5,489 nucleotides of DNA from an uncultured Porphyromonadaceae bacterium (GCA_947176615.1 CAMWRO010000203.1:1-5489); one strand, 5' to 3'. Shown: positions 1 to 5,489, counted from the first letter of the stretch. Translations and numbers: made by a program. The notes: generated by a model from the sequence alone, not told the origin.

Positions 1-56
1 GCGACAAGCATGACCGAGGCGATTATGATGCGTGTTACTCTCAACAGTTTGCCCAC
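1..56 (-). CDS. Start of a probable exported protein, cut by the window edge
   Basis: A frame opens just after the ispF stop and runs off the left edge without a stop. From a GTG at 54-56 it reads MGKLLRVTRIIIASVMLV, which has a basic N-terminal part followed by a hydrophobic core, as in a signal peptide. An in-frame TTG at 63-65 is an alternative start, and no ATG lies close upstream. The spacing of about 20 bases from ispF suggests the same operon as porV and ispF. A T9SS-related exported protein such as the sortase PorU would fit beside porV, but only the leader is visible and that identity is a guess. The non-ATG start and the short visible stretch keep confidence moderate. Confidence 0.45.
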   Translation of the reverse strand, partial: MGKLLRVTRIIIASVMLV

Positions 57-57
57 G

Positions 58-92
58 ATTGTCAATTGAGAATTATCAATTTTTAATTATCA
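58..92. repeat. AT-rich short direct repeat over the ispF 3' end
   Basis: AATTATCA occurs at 71-78 and again at 85-92, a 14-base period, with related AATTG and AATTT words between and beside the copies. The block covers the last five codons and stop of ispF and the short spacer to the next gene. Similar AATTATCAATT-type strings are, from my memory of these genomes, common between genes in Bacteroidales. Its function is unknown. Confidence 0.4.
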
Positions 93-558
93 GGGTTGTC
101 GCATAGGCCGCTATACCCTCGCCGCGGCCTGTGAATCCGAGATGCTCGGTGGTTGTGGCCTTGACCGAGACCCGCGACGGTTCAAGCTGCAGGTCGGCTG
201 CGATATTGGCTATCATCTCGGGGATGAAGTTCAGCAACTTCGGACGTTGCGCAACGATGGTTACGTCGACATTGGAAATCGCGAAACACGCCTCGTCGAG
301 CAGGCGTTTCACTTCCCGGAGCAACACCCGTGAGTCGGCGCCTTTATAAGCCGGGTCGGTATCGGGGAAATGGTAGCCGATGTCACGCATGGCAGCCGCG
401 CCGAGAAGCGCGTCGCTGAGCGCGTGGAGGGCAACGTCGGCATCGCTGTGGCCGAGCAATCCTTTTTCGTAGGGAATTTTGACGCCACACAGTATAAGGT
501 CCCTGTCCTCGACAAGGCGGTGGACATCCATCCCCATTCCGGTTCTAAAATCGTTCAT
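76..558 (-). CDS. ispF: 2-C-methyl-D-erythritol 2,4-cyclodiphosphate synthase
   Basis: IspF converts 4-diphosphocytidyl-2-C-methyl-D-erythritol 2-phosphate to the 2,4-cyclodiphosphate with release of CMP, the fifth step of the MEP isoprenoid pathway. It is a cytosolic trimeric metalloenzyme. The 160 residues match the usual length of about 155-165. Visible motifs are GMGMDVHRL (residues 7-15), GHSDADVALHAL (36-47), DIGYHFPDTD (59-68) and the signature KATTTEHLGFTGRGEG near the C-terminus. Asp11, His13 and His45 are the expected zinc ligands by family alignment. The ATG at 556-558 lies 12 bases after the porV stop, so the two are probably cotranscribed. The last residues, LIIKN, are encoded within an AT-rich repeat, so the extreme C-terminus may be recently altered; it lies outside the catalytic motifs. 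Identification is secure. Confidence 0.97.
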   Translation of the reverse strand: MNDFRTGMGMDVHRLVEDRDLILCGVKIPYEKGLLGHSDADVALHALSDALLGAAAMRDIGYHFPDTDPAYKGADSRVLLREVKRLLDEACFAISNVDVTIVAQRPKLLNFIPEMIANIAADLQLEPSRVSVKATTTEHLGFTGRGEGIAAYATTLIIKN

Positions 559-570
559 AAGCAGAGGTTG

Positions 571-1776
571 TTAACGACGGCGACCGAAGATGTCGCGCAG
601 GCCGTCCATGTCAAATGTCAGTGTGAAACGCAGTGTCTGGTCGAGCGGCGAGGTCTGTGCGGTCGCGAGCATATAGGATGCGTCGAGACGCAGGACGTTG
701 AGCGCGAAACCGGCACCGATGCCGAAGTATTGCAGATTGCCCTTGCTCTCGTTCTGATAGAAATAGCCTGCGCGGAGGAAGAACTGCTGGTTGTAGCTGT
801 ATTCGGCACCGAGCGAGTAGGTAATTTCTTTCAATTCCTCCTTGAAACCGCCGGGAGCATCGTTGAACGACTTGAAGATGCCGGTGATGGGCGACATGTT
901 TTCCCAGTTTTCAAGCGCGTCGATATAGGCAATCTCGCCGTCGGTATCGTCGGCATAGTCCTTGCGACGCGGGCGCGTCGGGACGAGGAGCTTGTTGAGG
1001 TCGAGGTTGAGCGAGAGGTTGTGGTAGTCGGCGAGAGGGAAGGTGAACGAGGTTCCGAGACGCAGGTTGGTGGGGAGGAAAGCAGGGTTTTCACCGTTGT
1101 TGTAGGAAACCTTTGTACCGATATTGGAAATGTTCCATCCCCATGACCACTGGCACTCGTTGCGGCCGATGATAGGGTAGGTGGTATAATACCCGGCTAT
1201 GTCGGCCGAGAATGCCGAGGCTCCGGTCGACTGGTCACCGGCGTAGGAGTCGGAGAAACCGAGGTCGGAATAAATGTAGCGGAACACGACACCCATCGAA
1301 AATTTCTCAGAGAGTTTGCGGCTGTAACCCACGTCGATTGACATCTCGTAGGGGTTCAGTGACTGTCCGGCCTCTCCGCCGGGGCCGTTGGTGGTCACCT
1401 CGCCGAGCGAGAAGTAGCGCAATGAGGCCGATATGGCCTGATTGTCATCGCTGCCGAGTTTCCAGTAACCGGCAAGATTGGCAAGGAAGATGTCGTTTAC
1501 AAGTTTGCGCAACCACGGGGTGTAACTGAGAGAGACAGCCCCCTGACTGTAGGCAAACGCATATTTGGACGGGTTCCAGTACTGTGAATTGGCGTCGGGG
1601 TCGGTTGCCGCGCCGAGGTCGCCCATAGAGGCTCCGCGGGCGTCGGGCGCGATTCCGAGCGAGTTAACACCCGTCTGCACGGGGTTGAAGTCGTCCTTTT
1701 CGTTAGCCGTTGCGGCTGCGGTCGCACCGACGGCTAAAGCCAAGGCAATCACTATCTTTGTCAACAGGTTTTTCAT
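571..1776 (-). CDS. porV: Type IX secretion system outer-membrane protein PorV
   Basis: PorV (LptO in Porphyromonas) is a FadL-like outer-membrane beta-barrel of the T9SS. In known systems it binds the SprA/Sov translocon and carries CTD-bearing cargo to the PorU sortase. The 401 residues begin with a signal peptide (Lys2 and Lys7, hydrophobic 8-22, likely cleavage after an Ala at 22-24). Family landmarks seen are GIAPDARGASMGDLGAAT (41-58), QYWNPSKYAF (65-74), LNKLLVPTRP (260-269), ITGIFKSFNDAPGGFKEEL (297-315) and a closing SPLDQTLRFTLTF (376-388). Alternating aromatic and polar residues throughout fit membrane strands. The ATG at 1774-1776 gives a complete leader. porU is not immediately upstream here; a DUF1232 gene occupies that place, and ispF follows closely. 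I see no truncation. Confidence 0.93.
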   Translation of the reverse strand: MKNLLTKIVIALALAVGATAAATANEKDDFNPVQTGVNSLGIAPDARGASMGDLGAATDPDANSQYWNPSKYAFAYSQGAVSLSYTPWLRKLVNDIFLANLAGYWKLGSDDNQAISASLRYFSLGEVTTNGPGGEAGQSLNPYEMSIDVGYSRKLSEKFSMGVVFRYIYSDLGFSDSYAGDQSTGASAFSADIAGYYTTYPIIGRNECQWSWGWNISNIGTKVSYNNGENPAFLPTNLRLGTSFTFPLADYHNLSLNLDLNKLLVPTRPRRKDYADDTDGEIAYIDALENWENMSPITGIFKSFNDAPGGFKEELKEITYSLGAEYSYNQQFFLRAGYFYQNESKGNLQYFGIGAGFALNVLRLDASYMLATAQTSPLDQTLRFTLTFDMDGLRDIFGRRR

Positions 1777-1843
1777 CTGAGGATATATTTATACATTATA
1801 TAAACTCAGAAAAAGGCTGTTTATTGTCTGCTTTCCGCAAAAC
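1777..1843 (-). promoter_or_regulatory. AT-rich leader upstream of porV
   Basis: This 67-base gap separates the DUF1232 stop from porV. It is strongly AT-rich just before the start codon and holds a 6-bp inverted repeat, TTTATA at 1788-1793 and TATAAA at 1799-1804. No TAnnTTTG box with a correctly spaced TTTG is present. There is no Shine-Dalgarno sequence, as is usual in Bacteroidota, where A-rich leaders help initiation. porV may have a non-consensus promoter here or depend on readthrough from the DUF1232 promoter. Confidence 0.25.
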
Positions 1844-2347
1844 CTACTCGGCCGGCGGGAGCGATTCGCTCTCCGAGGCATCTTCTTTGAACCATTCTTT
1901 GAGCTTTTCATCGGCACGGCGCGCGGCTTCAGGGCCAAGCGAACCCTTCACGGTATTATATATCGCGGTCAGCGCGGCAAGGTCGTCGGTATATCCGGCA
2001 ACCGGTATAAAATCAGGAATTGCATCCACGGGCAATATGAAATAGCCGAGGGCGCCGAGAATGAGCATCTTGTCCTTCATGGGGGCCGATTCGATACCGT
2101 AGAACAGTGTCAATGCCATGCTGATGACAGCTTTCCCTGCCTTGGCGGCCACGTCGGAAGTCTTCTTCCAGAAATCTGACTCGGAAAATTTATCCCCGAA
2201 CCGTGCGATACTGTCGGGAGCCGAGGCTATTGCCTCCCCGATTTCCCCGGCTGTTTTTCCTGAAAACTCCGCCACATTCCCACATGCTGCCGCCACGCCA
2301 TCCTTGGCTTTCTTGGCAGCGTCGCTTATTTTGTCAAAAAATGCCAT
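1844..2347 (-). CDS. DUF1232 (YkvA-like) domain protein with Ala/Lys-rich N-terminal extension
   Basis: The DUF1232 core lies at about residues 84-130 of 167, with the typical run LGALGYFILPVDAIPDFIPV and then the acidic pair Asp121-Asp122 in GYTDDLAAL. This segment is hydrophobic and probably sits in or on the membrane; the biochemical role of the family is not established. Residues 5-75 form an Ala/Lys/Glu/Asp-rich, probably amphipathic helical region, and the C-terminus is charged (KLKEWFKEDASESES). I chose the ATG at 2345-2347 (MAFFDKISDAAKK). The longer frame opening at 2395 would start inside the -33 element of a well-formed promoter, and its 16 extra residues look unrelated. The gene ends 67 bases before porV and may be cotranscribed with it. 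Domain call is firm, function unknown. Confidence 0.85.
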   Translation of the reverse strand: MAFFDKISDAAKKAKDGVAAACGNVAEFSGKTAGEIGEAIASAPDSIARFGDKFSESDFWKKTSDVAAKAGKAVISMALTLFYGIESAPMKDKMLILGALGYFILPVDAIPDFIPVAGYTDDLAALTAIYNTVKGSLGPEAARRADEKLKEWFKEDASESESLPPAE

Positions 2348-2364
2348 TATCCAAATTTTTTTAG

Positions 2365-2396
2365 CAAAAATAGGGATTACAGGTAAGGAAACCAAA
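2365..2396 (-). promoter_or_regulatory. Bacteroidetes-type promoter for the DUF1232 gene
   Basis: Read on the minus strand, TTTG at 2393-2396 (-33 element) is followed by exactly 20 bases and then TATTTTTG at 2365-2372, an exact match to the TAnnTTTG -7 consensus. The published spacing for Bacteroides promoters is about 19-21 bases. Transcription would begin a few bases downstream, leaving a leader of roughly 10-15 bases before the ATG at 2347. Readthrough could extend to porV and ispF. Confidence 0.65.
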
Positions 2397-2401
2397 CGTG
2401 G

Positions 2402-2449
2402 AGTGTAAAAAATAATTATACACTTTACTAAAATTCGGGGGATTAGTAA
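2402..2449 (-). terminator. Two consecutive AT-rich inverted repeats after the secreted-protein gene
   Basis: The first pair is TTACTAA at 2425-2431 with TTAGTAA at 2443-2449, a 7-bp stem with an 11-base loop that includes the stop codon of the upstream gene. The second is AGTGTA at 2402-2407 with TACACT at 2419-2424, an 11-base loop rich in T on the transcribed strand. Their place between a gene end and a new promoter suits transcription termination, but the stems are weak and no clean T-tract follows either one. Confidence 0.25.
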
Positions 2450-2994
2450 TATTCAATCAACCTTGATTCTGTAATCAACTCGGGGGAATCGTCGAGTTGC
2501 GAAGTGCGGGTGAGCCAGTTGCCGAGCGCGTCGAGCGCGTCGGCGTAAACATAGGTGTAGGACTCGTCGCCGTCAAGCGAAGTGTAGGAGCGGGCGACAA
2601 GCCGGCCGTCGGGACCGTAGGTAAAAGTCTCGACCCAGTTGCTGCGGTCGGTCGAGCGGGATGCCGATGTCACCCGGCGGTTGTTGTCATAATTATAGGT
2701 AGTGACCATCTGAAACGGCACTCCGTCTTCATCAAATGTCGACACGGTGCAGCGGGTAATGCGTGCCGCCCCGTCGCGCTCCACGACAACCGGTAATCCG
2801 TCGACGGCTACCAGATTGCCTTTATTGTCAAAAGAGTAGTCGACACACCATGTGCATCCTCCCAGATCGAAATCTATATGAACATTCTGAACTGAACCTT
2901 TAAGGCCCAACATGTCGAGGTCAGATTGTGCTGTCTGTGCCGAGGCAGCGATTCCGAGGGAGAGAAGGAGCAGGAGAAGATGTATCTGTTTCAT
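2443..2994 (-). CDS. Secreted protein with YD-repeat-like strands, function unknown
   Basis: The 183 residues start with a clear signal peptide (MKQIHLLLLLLSLGIAASAQ, probable cleavage after Ala19). The mature part has several short elements resembling YD/RHS repeats: YSFDNKGNL (53-61), YNYDNNRRV (100-108), FTYGPDGRLV (124-133) and a looser ALDALGNWLTR (153-163). These suggest a small all-beta, strand-turn-strand protein in the periplasm or outside the cell. A CxxC motif (Cys47, Cys50) and Cys82 could form a disulfide or bind metal. It lacks a lipobox cysteine at the cleavage site and I see no T9SS C-terminal sorting domain, so any export beyond the periplasm would need another route. A 73-base gap separates it from the MBOAT gene. 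I cannot assign a function. Confidence 0.8.
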   Translation of the reverse strand: MKQIHLLLLLLSLGIAASAQTAQSDLDMLGLKGSVQNVHIDFDLGGCTWCVDYSFDNKGNLVAVDGLPVVVERDGAARITRCTVSTFDEDGVPFQMVTTYNYDNNRRVTSASRSTDRSNWVETFTYGPDGRLVARSYTSLDGDESYTYVYADALDALGNWLTRTSQLDDSPELITESRLIEYY

Positions 2995-3067
2995 TGTGCC
3001 GTTTCATGAAATTTGTAATAGTATAACAGATGAAACGACCAATAAGTTGGTAGTTTAGCCGACTTTT
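2995..3067 (-). promoter_or_regulatory. Leader region with inverted repeat before the secreted-protein gene
   Basis: This gap holds an 8-bp inverted repeat, CGTTTCAT at 3000-3007 and ATGAAACG at 3030-3037, and a 10-bp palindrome TTTCATGAAA at 3002-3011. Closer to the MBOAT gene, ACCAA and TTGGT at 3038-3042 and 3047-3051 could form a short hairpin. No exact TAnnTTTG box is visible, so neither an operator nor a terminator is proved. The repeat lies just upstream of the start, where it could affect initiation. Confidence 0.25.
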
Positions 3068-4540
3068 TTAAAATTGGAAATATATGAAGGGGGCGACTTC
3101 TTCTGACATGAACTGGATGACGAGCTGGACGGCGATAATGAATATCAGCAGCTTGACGGGCCACGGGGTAGTCACGAACCAAACTGCAAGGCGGTCATAT
3201 AGCCGGCGGGGCATACAGTGGGCCGCGATAATGACGGTCATCATTATGAGCCACACATAGCGCACCTCGACAAACGGGATGATGTGGGCGGGACTGAAAT
3301 TGGTGAAGATGTTGCGGATTATGAGCCACGAGTCGGTCCACGAGTCGGCACGGAAAAAGACCCACAGGAGCGAGACGTAAATCATGGTGACTGTCCATGA
3401 CACCGCTCGGATGACCCGGTTGTCGGGCAGGCGCGAAAGCAATGGCTTTGATGCTTTGTGGACGGCAAGACCGGCGCCATGCATGGCTCCCCAAAAGACA
3501 AATTTCCACGCTGCCCCGTGCCACAGGCCGCCGACGAGCATTGTGAGGAAATTGTTAAGGTAGGTGCGCAGCGTGCCCTTGCGATTGCCGCCGAGCGGAA
3601 TGTAGACATAGTCGCGGAGCCACGATGAGAGCGAGATGTGCCAGCGCCGCCAGAACTCGGTGAGATTCTGCGATTTGTAGGGGAAATCGAAGTTCAGGCT
3701 GAGTTTGAACCCCATGATCAGGGCAATGCCGATTGCCATGTCGCTGTAACCCGAGAAGTCACAGTAAATCTGCATCGTGTAGCCGATTACACCCATCAGC
3801 GATTCAAAACCGCTGTATCCGGTCGGCTGCATGAAAATCAGGTCATTGTACTGGGCGATATAGTCGGCGATGAGGGCTTTCTTGACAACTCCGAGGATTA
3901 CGAGCCACAGTCCGGCATAAACCTCGTCGCGGGTAGCGCGGTTGTTCTGCCGTATCTGCGGGATGAAATAGTCGGCGCGCACGATGGGACCGGCGACAAG
4001 GGCCGGGAAGAAGGAGAGGAAGAAGATGTATTCAAGCCAAGTCTCGGTGGGAGCGACGCGTCCCTTGTAGACATCGACGATGTAGCTGATTGACTGGAAG
4101 GTATAAAACGAGATTCCGACGGGCAAAATAATGTCGAGCGGCTGGAAATTGCCCTCGACCATCGCGTTCCAGTTCCACAGGAAAAAGTTGGCATATTTAA
4201 AGTAGCCGAGTATGCCGAGAGATGCTATGACCGAAATCCACACACACAGTTTGCGCTGCCAGCCGACGGTCAGCACGGCGAGCAGGCGTGACAGAGTCCA
4301 GTCGAGCAGCGACGTGCAGATGAGCAGGATGAAAAACACCCCGCTTGACTTGTAATAGAAGTAAAGGCTGAATGCCACGACAAATGTCAGCATCTGCCAC
4401 AGGCGGTTTTTCAGCAGTGCATATACCGGGAGAAATACAAGAAACAGCGCCCAGAACAATCCGCTTGAGAAAAGCATGGGCGCGGATGCCTCGTAGCGAA
4501 GGAGGCTGCATATATTATGGAATATAGTGGAGAAATCCAT
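3068..4540 (-). CDS. MBOAT-family O-acyltransferase (AlgI/PatA-like)
   Basis: Polytopic inner-membrane acyltransferase of the MBOAT superfamily. AlgI-type members move an acyl group, usually acetyl, from a cytoplasmic donor across the membrane for O-acylation of an extracellular polymer. The 490 residues are close to the AlgI length and include about 11-13 hydrophobic segments. Landmarks are LPVGISFYTFQSISYIVDVY (139-158), FFPALVAGPIVR (177-188), CDFSGYSDMAIG (260-271), NLTEFWRRWHISLSSWLRDY (292-311, with His301), YIPLGGNRKG (313-322) and GGLWHGAAWKF (337-347, with His341). The two histidines are the conserved pair expected for catalysis. The start ATG (4538-4540) lies one base from the stop of the SGNH gene, which implies translational coupling. 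That partner probably completes transfer on the periplasmic side. The acceptor (capsule, LPS or other glycan) cannot be told from sequence. Confidence 0.92.
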   Translation of the reverse strand: MDFSTIFHNICSLLRYEASAPMLFSSGLFWALFLVFLPVYALLKNRLWQMLTFVVAFSLYFYYKSSGVFFILLICTSLLDWTLSRLLAVLTVGWQRKLCVWISVIASLGILGYFKYANFFLWNWNAMVEGNFQPLDIILPVGISFYTFQSISYIVDVYKGRVAPTETWLEYIFFLSFFPALVAGPIVRADYFIPQIRQNNRATRDEVYAGLWLVILGVVKKALIADYIAQYNDLIFMQPTGYSGFESLMGVIGYTMQIYCDFSGYSDMAIGIALIMGFKLSLNFDFPYKSQNLTEFWRRWHISLSSWLRDYVYIPLGGNRKGTLRTYLNNFLTMLVGGLWHGAAWKFVFWGAMHGAGLAVHKASKPLLSRLPDNRVIRAVSWTVTMIYVSLLWVFFRADSWTDSWLIIRNIFTNFSPAHIIPFVEVRYVWLIMMTVIIAAHCMPRRLYDRLAVWFVTTPWPVKLLIFIIAVQLVIQFMSEEVAPFIYFQF

Positions 4541-4541
4541 A

Positions 4542-5336
4542 TCAATGACGCATTGGAAGTGGCTGTTTCAGGGGTTGGAGGACTGTTACCGATGCGGGAC
4601 GGCTCTTGGCCATCGCCGGAGTGTTCATCTTGATGGGGTGGGAGCTGTGCAGTGGCATCCACCGGGCTATGCTGTCGACCCACAGCGCGGCTGACGCATG
4701 GGTGGGGTGTGCGCCGTCCTTTGTGCGGTCAAAGTGCATGCCGTCACTCTTGAAATAGCATCCCGGCTTGACGTTGCGGGCAATCATTTCGTTGATTCCG
4801 GTATCCTTTTTCCAGTTGGGAGGGCCTATCCACAGATAAGGGATGTCGCCGATCTGTTCAAGAAAATATTTCAGGCACCCTTCGCGTTTTTCGATAATGT
4901 CTTTTACGAAAAGCTCGTTGGCCCCGAGGCTGATAAAGATATAGTCGGGCTTGAACTGCCGCAGAAACACCCGCAGCGTGTCACAGTTACCCCAATAGGC
5001 CGTGGTCGAGCTGTACCAGATTACCGAGTTCAGGGTGTGGCCGTTTTCCCTTGCATAGGCGGCAAGGCGCGGATTTATCCCCTCAAGCATCGAGTCGCCG
5101 ATAAGGAGAATGTTTTTGGAGGCGGTGTCGGTCGCCACCTTTTGAACCTCGGGAGGGGAGTCAAGTGTCTCGCTGCTGTTTTCTTGCTCGACAACGGGGC
5201 GGGTGAGCCGGTCAGCGATTCCCGAGGATTTCAGTTCGACACCCGCGAGAGTGACAGGCTCAAGACAGGAGAAACCTATAAAAACGGCGAGAGCCACCGT
5301 CAGAAGGGTCCATAATCCAAAGTATTCGTGTTTCAT
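4542..5336 (-). CDS. Membrane-anchored SGNH/GDSL hydrolase, probable partner of the MBOAT protein
   Basis: A 264-residue SGNH-fold protein. Block I is NILLIGDSMLEG (75-86) with nucleophile Ser82. Block III is represented by LGANEL (137-142) with Gly138 and Asn140, and block V by DGAHPT (207-212) with Asp207 and His210. A hydrophobic stretch at about 8-23 should anchor it with the catalytic domain in the periplasm. Cys24 in GFSC might alternatively act as a loose lipobox. Residues 40-74 look like a flexible linker. Proteins of this fold beside MBOAT genes commonly complete O-acetyl transfer in the periplasm or remove acetyl groups. The start lies four bases after the stop of the upstream outer-membrane gene, and its stop lies one base before the MBOAT start. 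Odd points are a second DGxH motif (Asp198-His201) and a basic, Pro/Met-rich tail after about residue 228. The acyl substrate is unknown. Confidence 0.88.
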   Translation of the reverse strand: MKHEYFGLWTLLTVALAVFIGFSCLEPVTLAGVELKSSGIADRLTRPVVEQENSSETLDSPPEVQKVATDTASKNILLIGDSMLEGINPRLAAYARENGHTLNSVIWYSSTTAYWGNCDTLRVFLRQFKPDYIFISLGANELFVKDIIEKREGCLKYFLEQIGDIPYLWIGPPNWKKDTGINEMIARNVKPGCYFKSDGMHFDRTKDGAHPTHASAALWVDSIARWMPLHSSHPIKMNTPAMAKSRPASVTVLQPLKQPLPMRH

Positions 5337-5340
5337 AACG

Positions 5341-5489
5341 TTACCGGGCGAGGGAGAGGTTCATGGTTATGCCGAAAGATGTGTTGGTTGTCGGGTAGGC
5401 GGTGGATGACACAATCGGCGTGTTAATCTGATGGTCAAAGAATGCGGCGAGAGTGAGGCGGCGGCTCATGACGTAGCTTGCGGTGAAGT
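5341..5489 (-). CDS. sprA: C-terminal end of a large outer-membrane protein, probably SprA/Sov of the T9SS
   Basis: The frame enters at the right edge and ends with TAA at 5341-5343, giving 48 visible residues. They include SYVMSRRLTLAAFFDHQINT, a Pro-Ile-Val-Ser-Ser stretch, then AYPTTNTSFGITMNLSLAR at the C-terminus. The alternation of polar and hydrophobic residues and the aromatic-rich strands fit the last strands of a beta-barrel. The FFDxQxNTP and YPTTNTSFGI pattern followed by a final hydrophobic strand resembles what I recall of SprA (Sov in Porphyromonas), the very large barrel that forms the T9SS pore with PorV. Presence of porV in the same window supports this. With only a tail visible, another outer-membrane barrel remains possible. 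The next gene starts four bases after the stop. Confidence 0.6.
   Translation of the reverse strand, partial: FTASYVMSRRLTLAAFFDHQINTPIVSSTAYPTTNTSFGITMNLSLAR

Noticed and set aside
370..1146. A 258-codon open frame on the plus strand
   Set aside because: It lies antisense to ispF and porV, both firmly identified. Its protein is a low-complexity Val/Glu/Arg-rich string, typical of the reverse of a GC-rich gene.
1787..1804. AT-only inverted repeat before porV as an operator
   Set aside because: A 6-bp stem made only of A and T arises easily by chance in such an AT-rich leader.
2348..2395. N-terminal extension of the DUF1232 protein from an ATG at 2395
   Set aside because: The segment overlaps both boxes of a consensus promoter, and the extra residues do not resemble a signal peptide or the rest of the protein.
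3038..3051. Hairpin ACCAA/TTGGT as an intrinsic terminator after the MBOAT gene
   Set aside because: The stem is only five base pairs and is not followed by a T-tract on the transcribed strand, so I mention it only in the intergenic entry.
3638..4093. A 151-codon open frame on the plus strand
   Set aside because: It mirrors the MBOAT gene and has an acidic, featureless composition with no family likeness.
4698..5315. A 205-codon open frame on the plus strand
   Set aside because: It is antisense to the SGNH hydrolase, whose catalytic blocks are clear. The plus-strand product has no recognisable motif or leader.

Overview
All eight recognisable reading frames lie on the minus strand, so the window is best read from its right end to its left. 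The organism is almost certainly a member of the Bacteroidota, order Bacteroidales. The evidence is a PorV of the type IX secretion system (T9SS), a probable SprA/Sov C-terminus, no Shine-Dalgarno sequences before the starts, and a Bacteroidetes-type promoter (TTTG, 20 bases, TATTTTTG). The mid-range GC content and gene style suggest a gut lineage such as Muribaculaceae, but that family placement is inference.

Layout in transcription order. (1) The last 48 codons of a large outer-membrane protein, probably SprA/Sov, end at 5341. (2) Four bases later comes an SGNH/GDSL hydrolase with an N-terminal membrane segment (4542-5336). (3) One base after its stop begins an MBOAT-family O-acyltransferase (3068-4540). 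These three are probably one transcript. (4) After a 73-base gap comes a small secreted protein with YD-repeat-like strands and a CxxC motif (2443-2994). (5) A well-formed promoter then drives a DUF1232 (YkvA-like) membrane protein (1844-2347), whose start should be moved inward from the longest reading frame. (6) porV (571-1776) follows after 67 AT-rich bases. (7) ispF (76-558) lies 12 bases behind it. (8) A signal-peptide-like start runs off the left edge (1-56).

Functionally the window joins three themes. PorV, with the probable SprA, gives two partners of the T9SS outer-membrane translocon. The SGNH and MBOAT proteins form a typical pair for O-acylation of an extracytoplasmic glycan or lipid. 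IspF is a housekeeping enzyme of the MEP isoprenoid pathway that shares an operon with porV. The cassette between sprA and porV is the least explained part; whether it serves secretion or is only a neighbour cannot be decided from sequence alone.

The window is densely coding, with no gap over 100 bases. I see no tRNA, rRNA, CRISPR, insertion sequence or phage gene. I do not find a clearly new system; the best leads are the T9SS-acylation neighbourhood and a few small regulatory or repeat structures.
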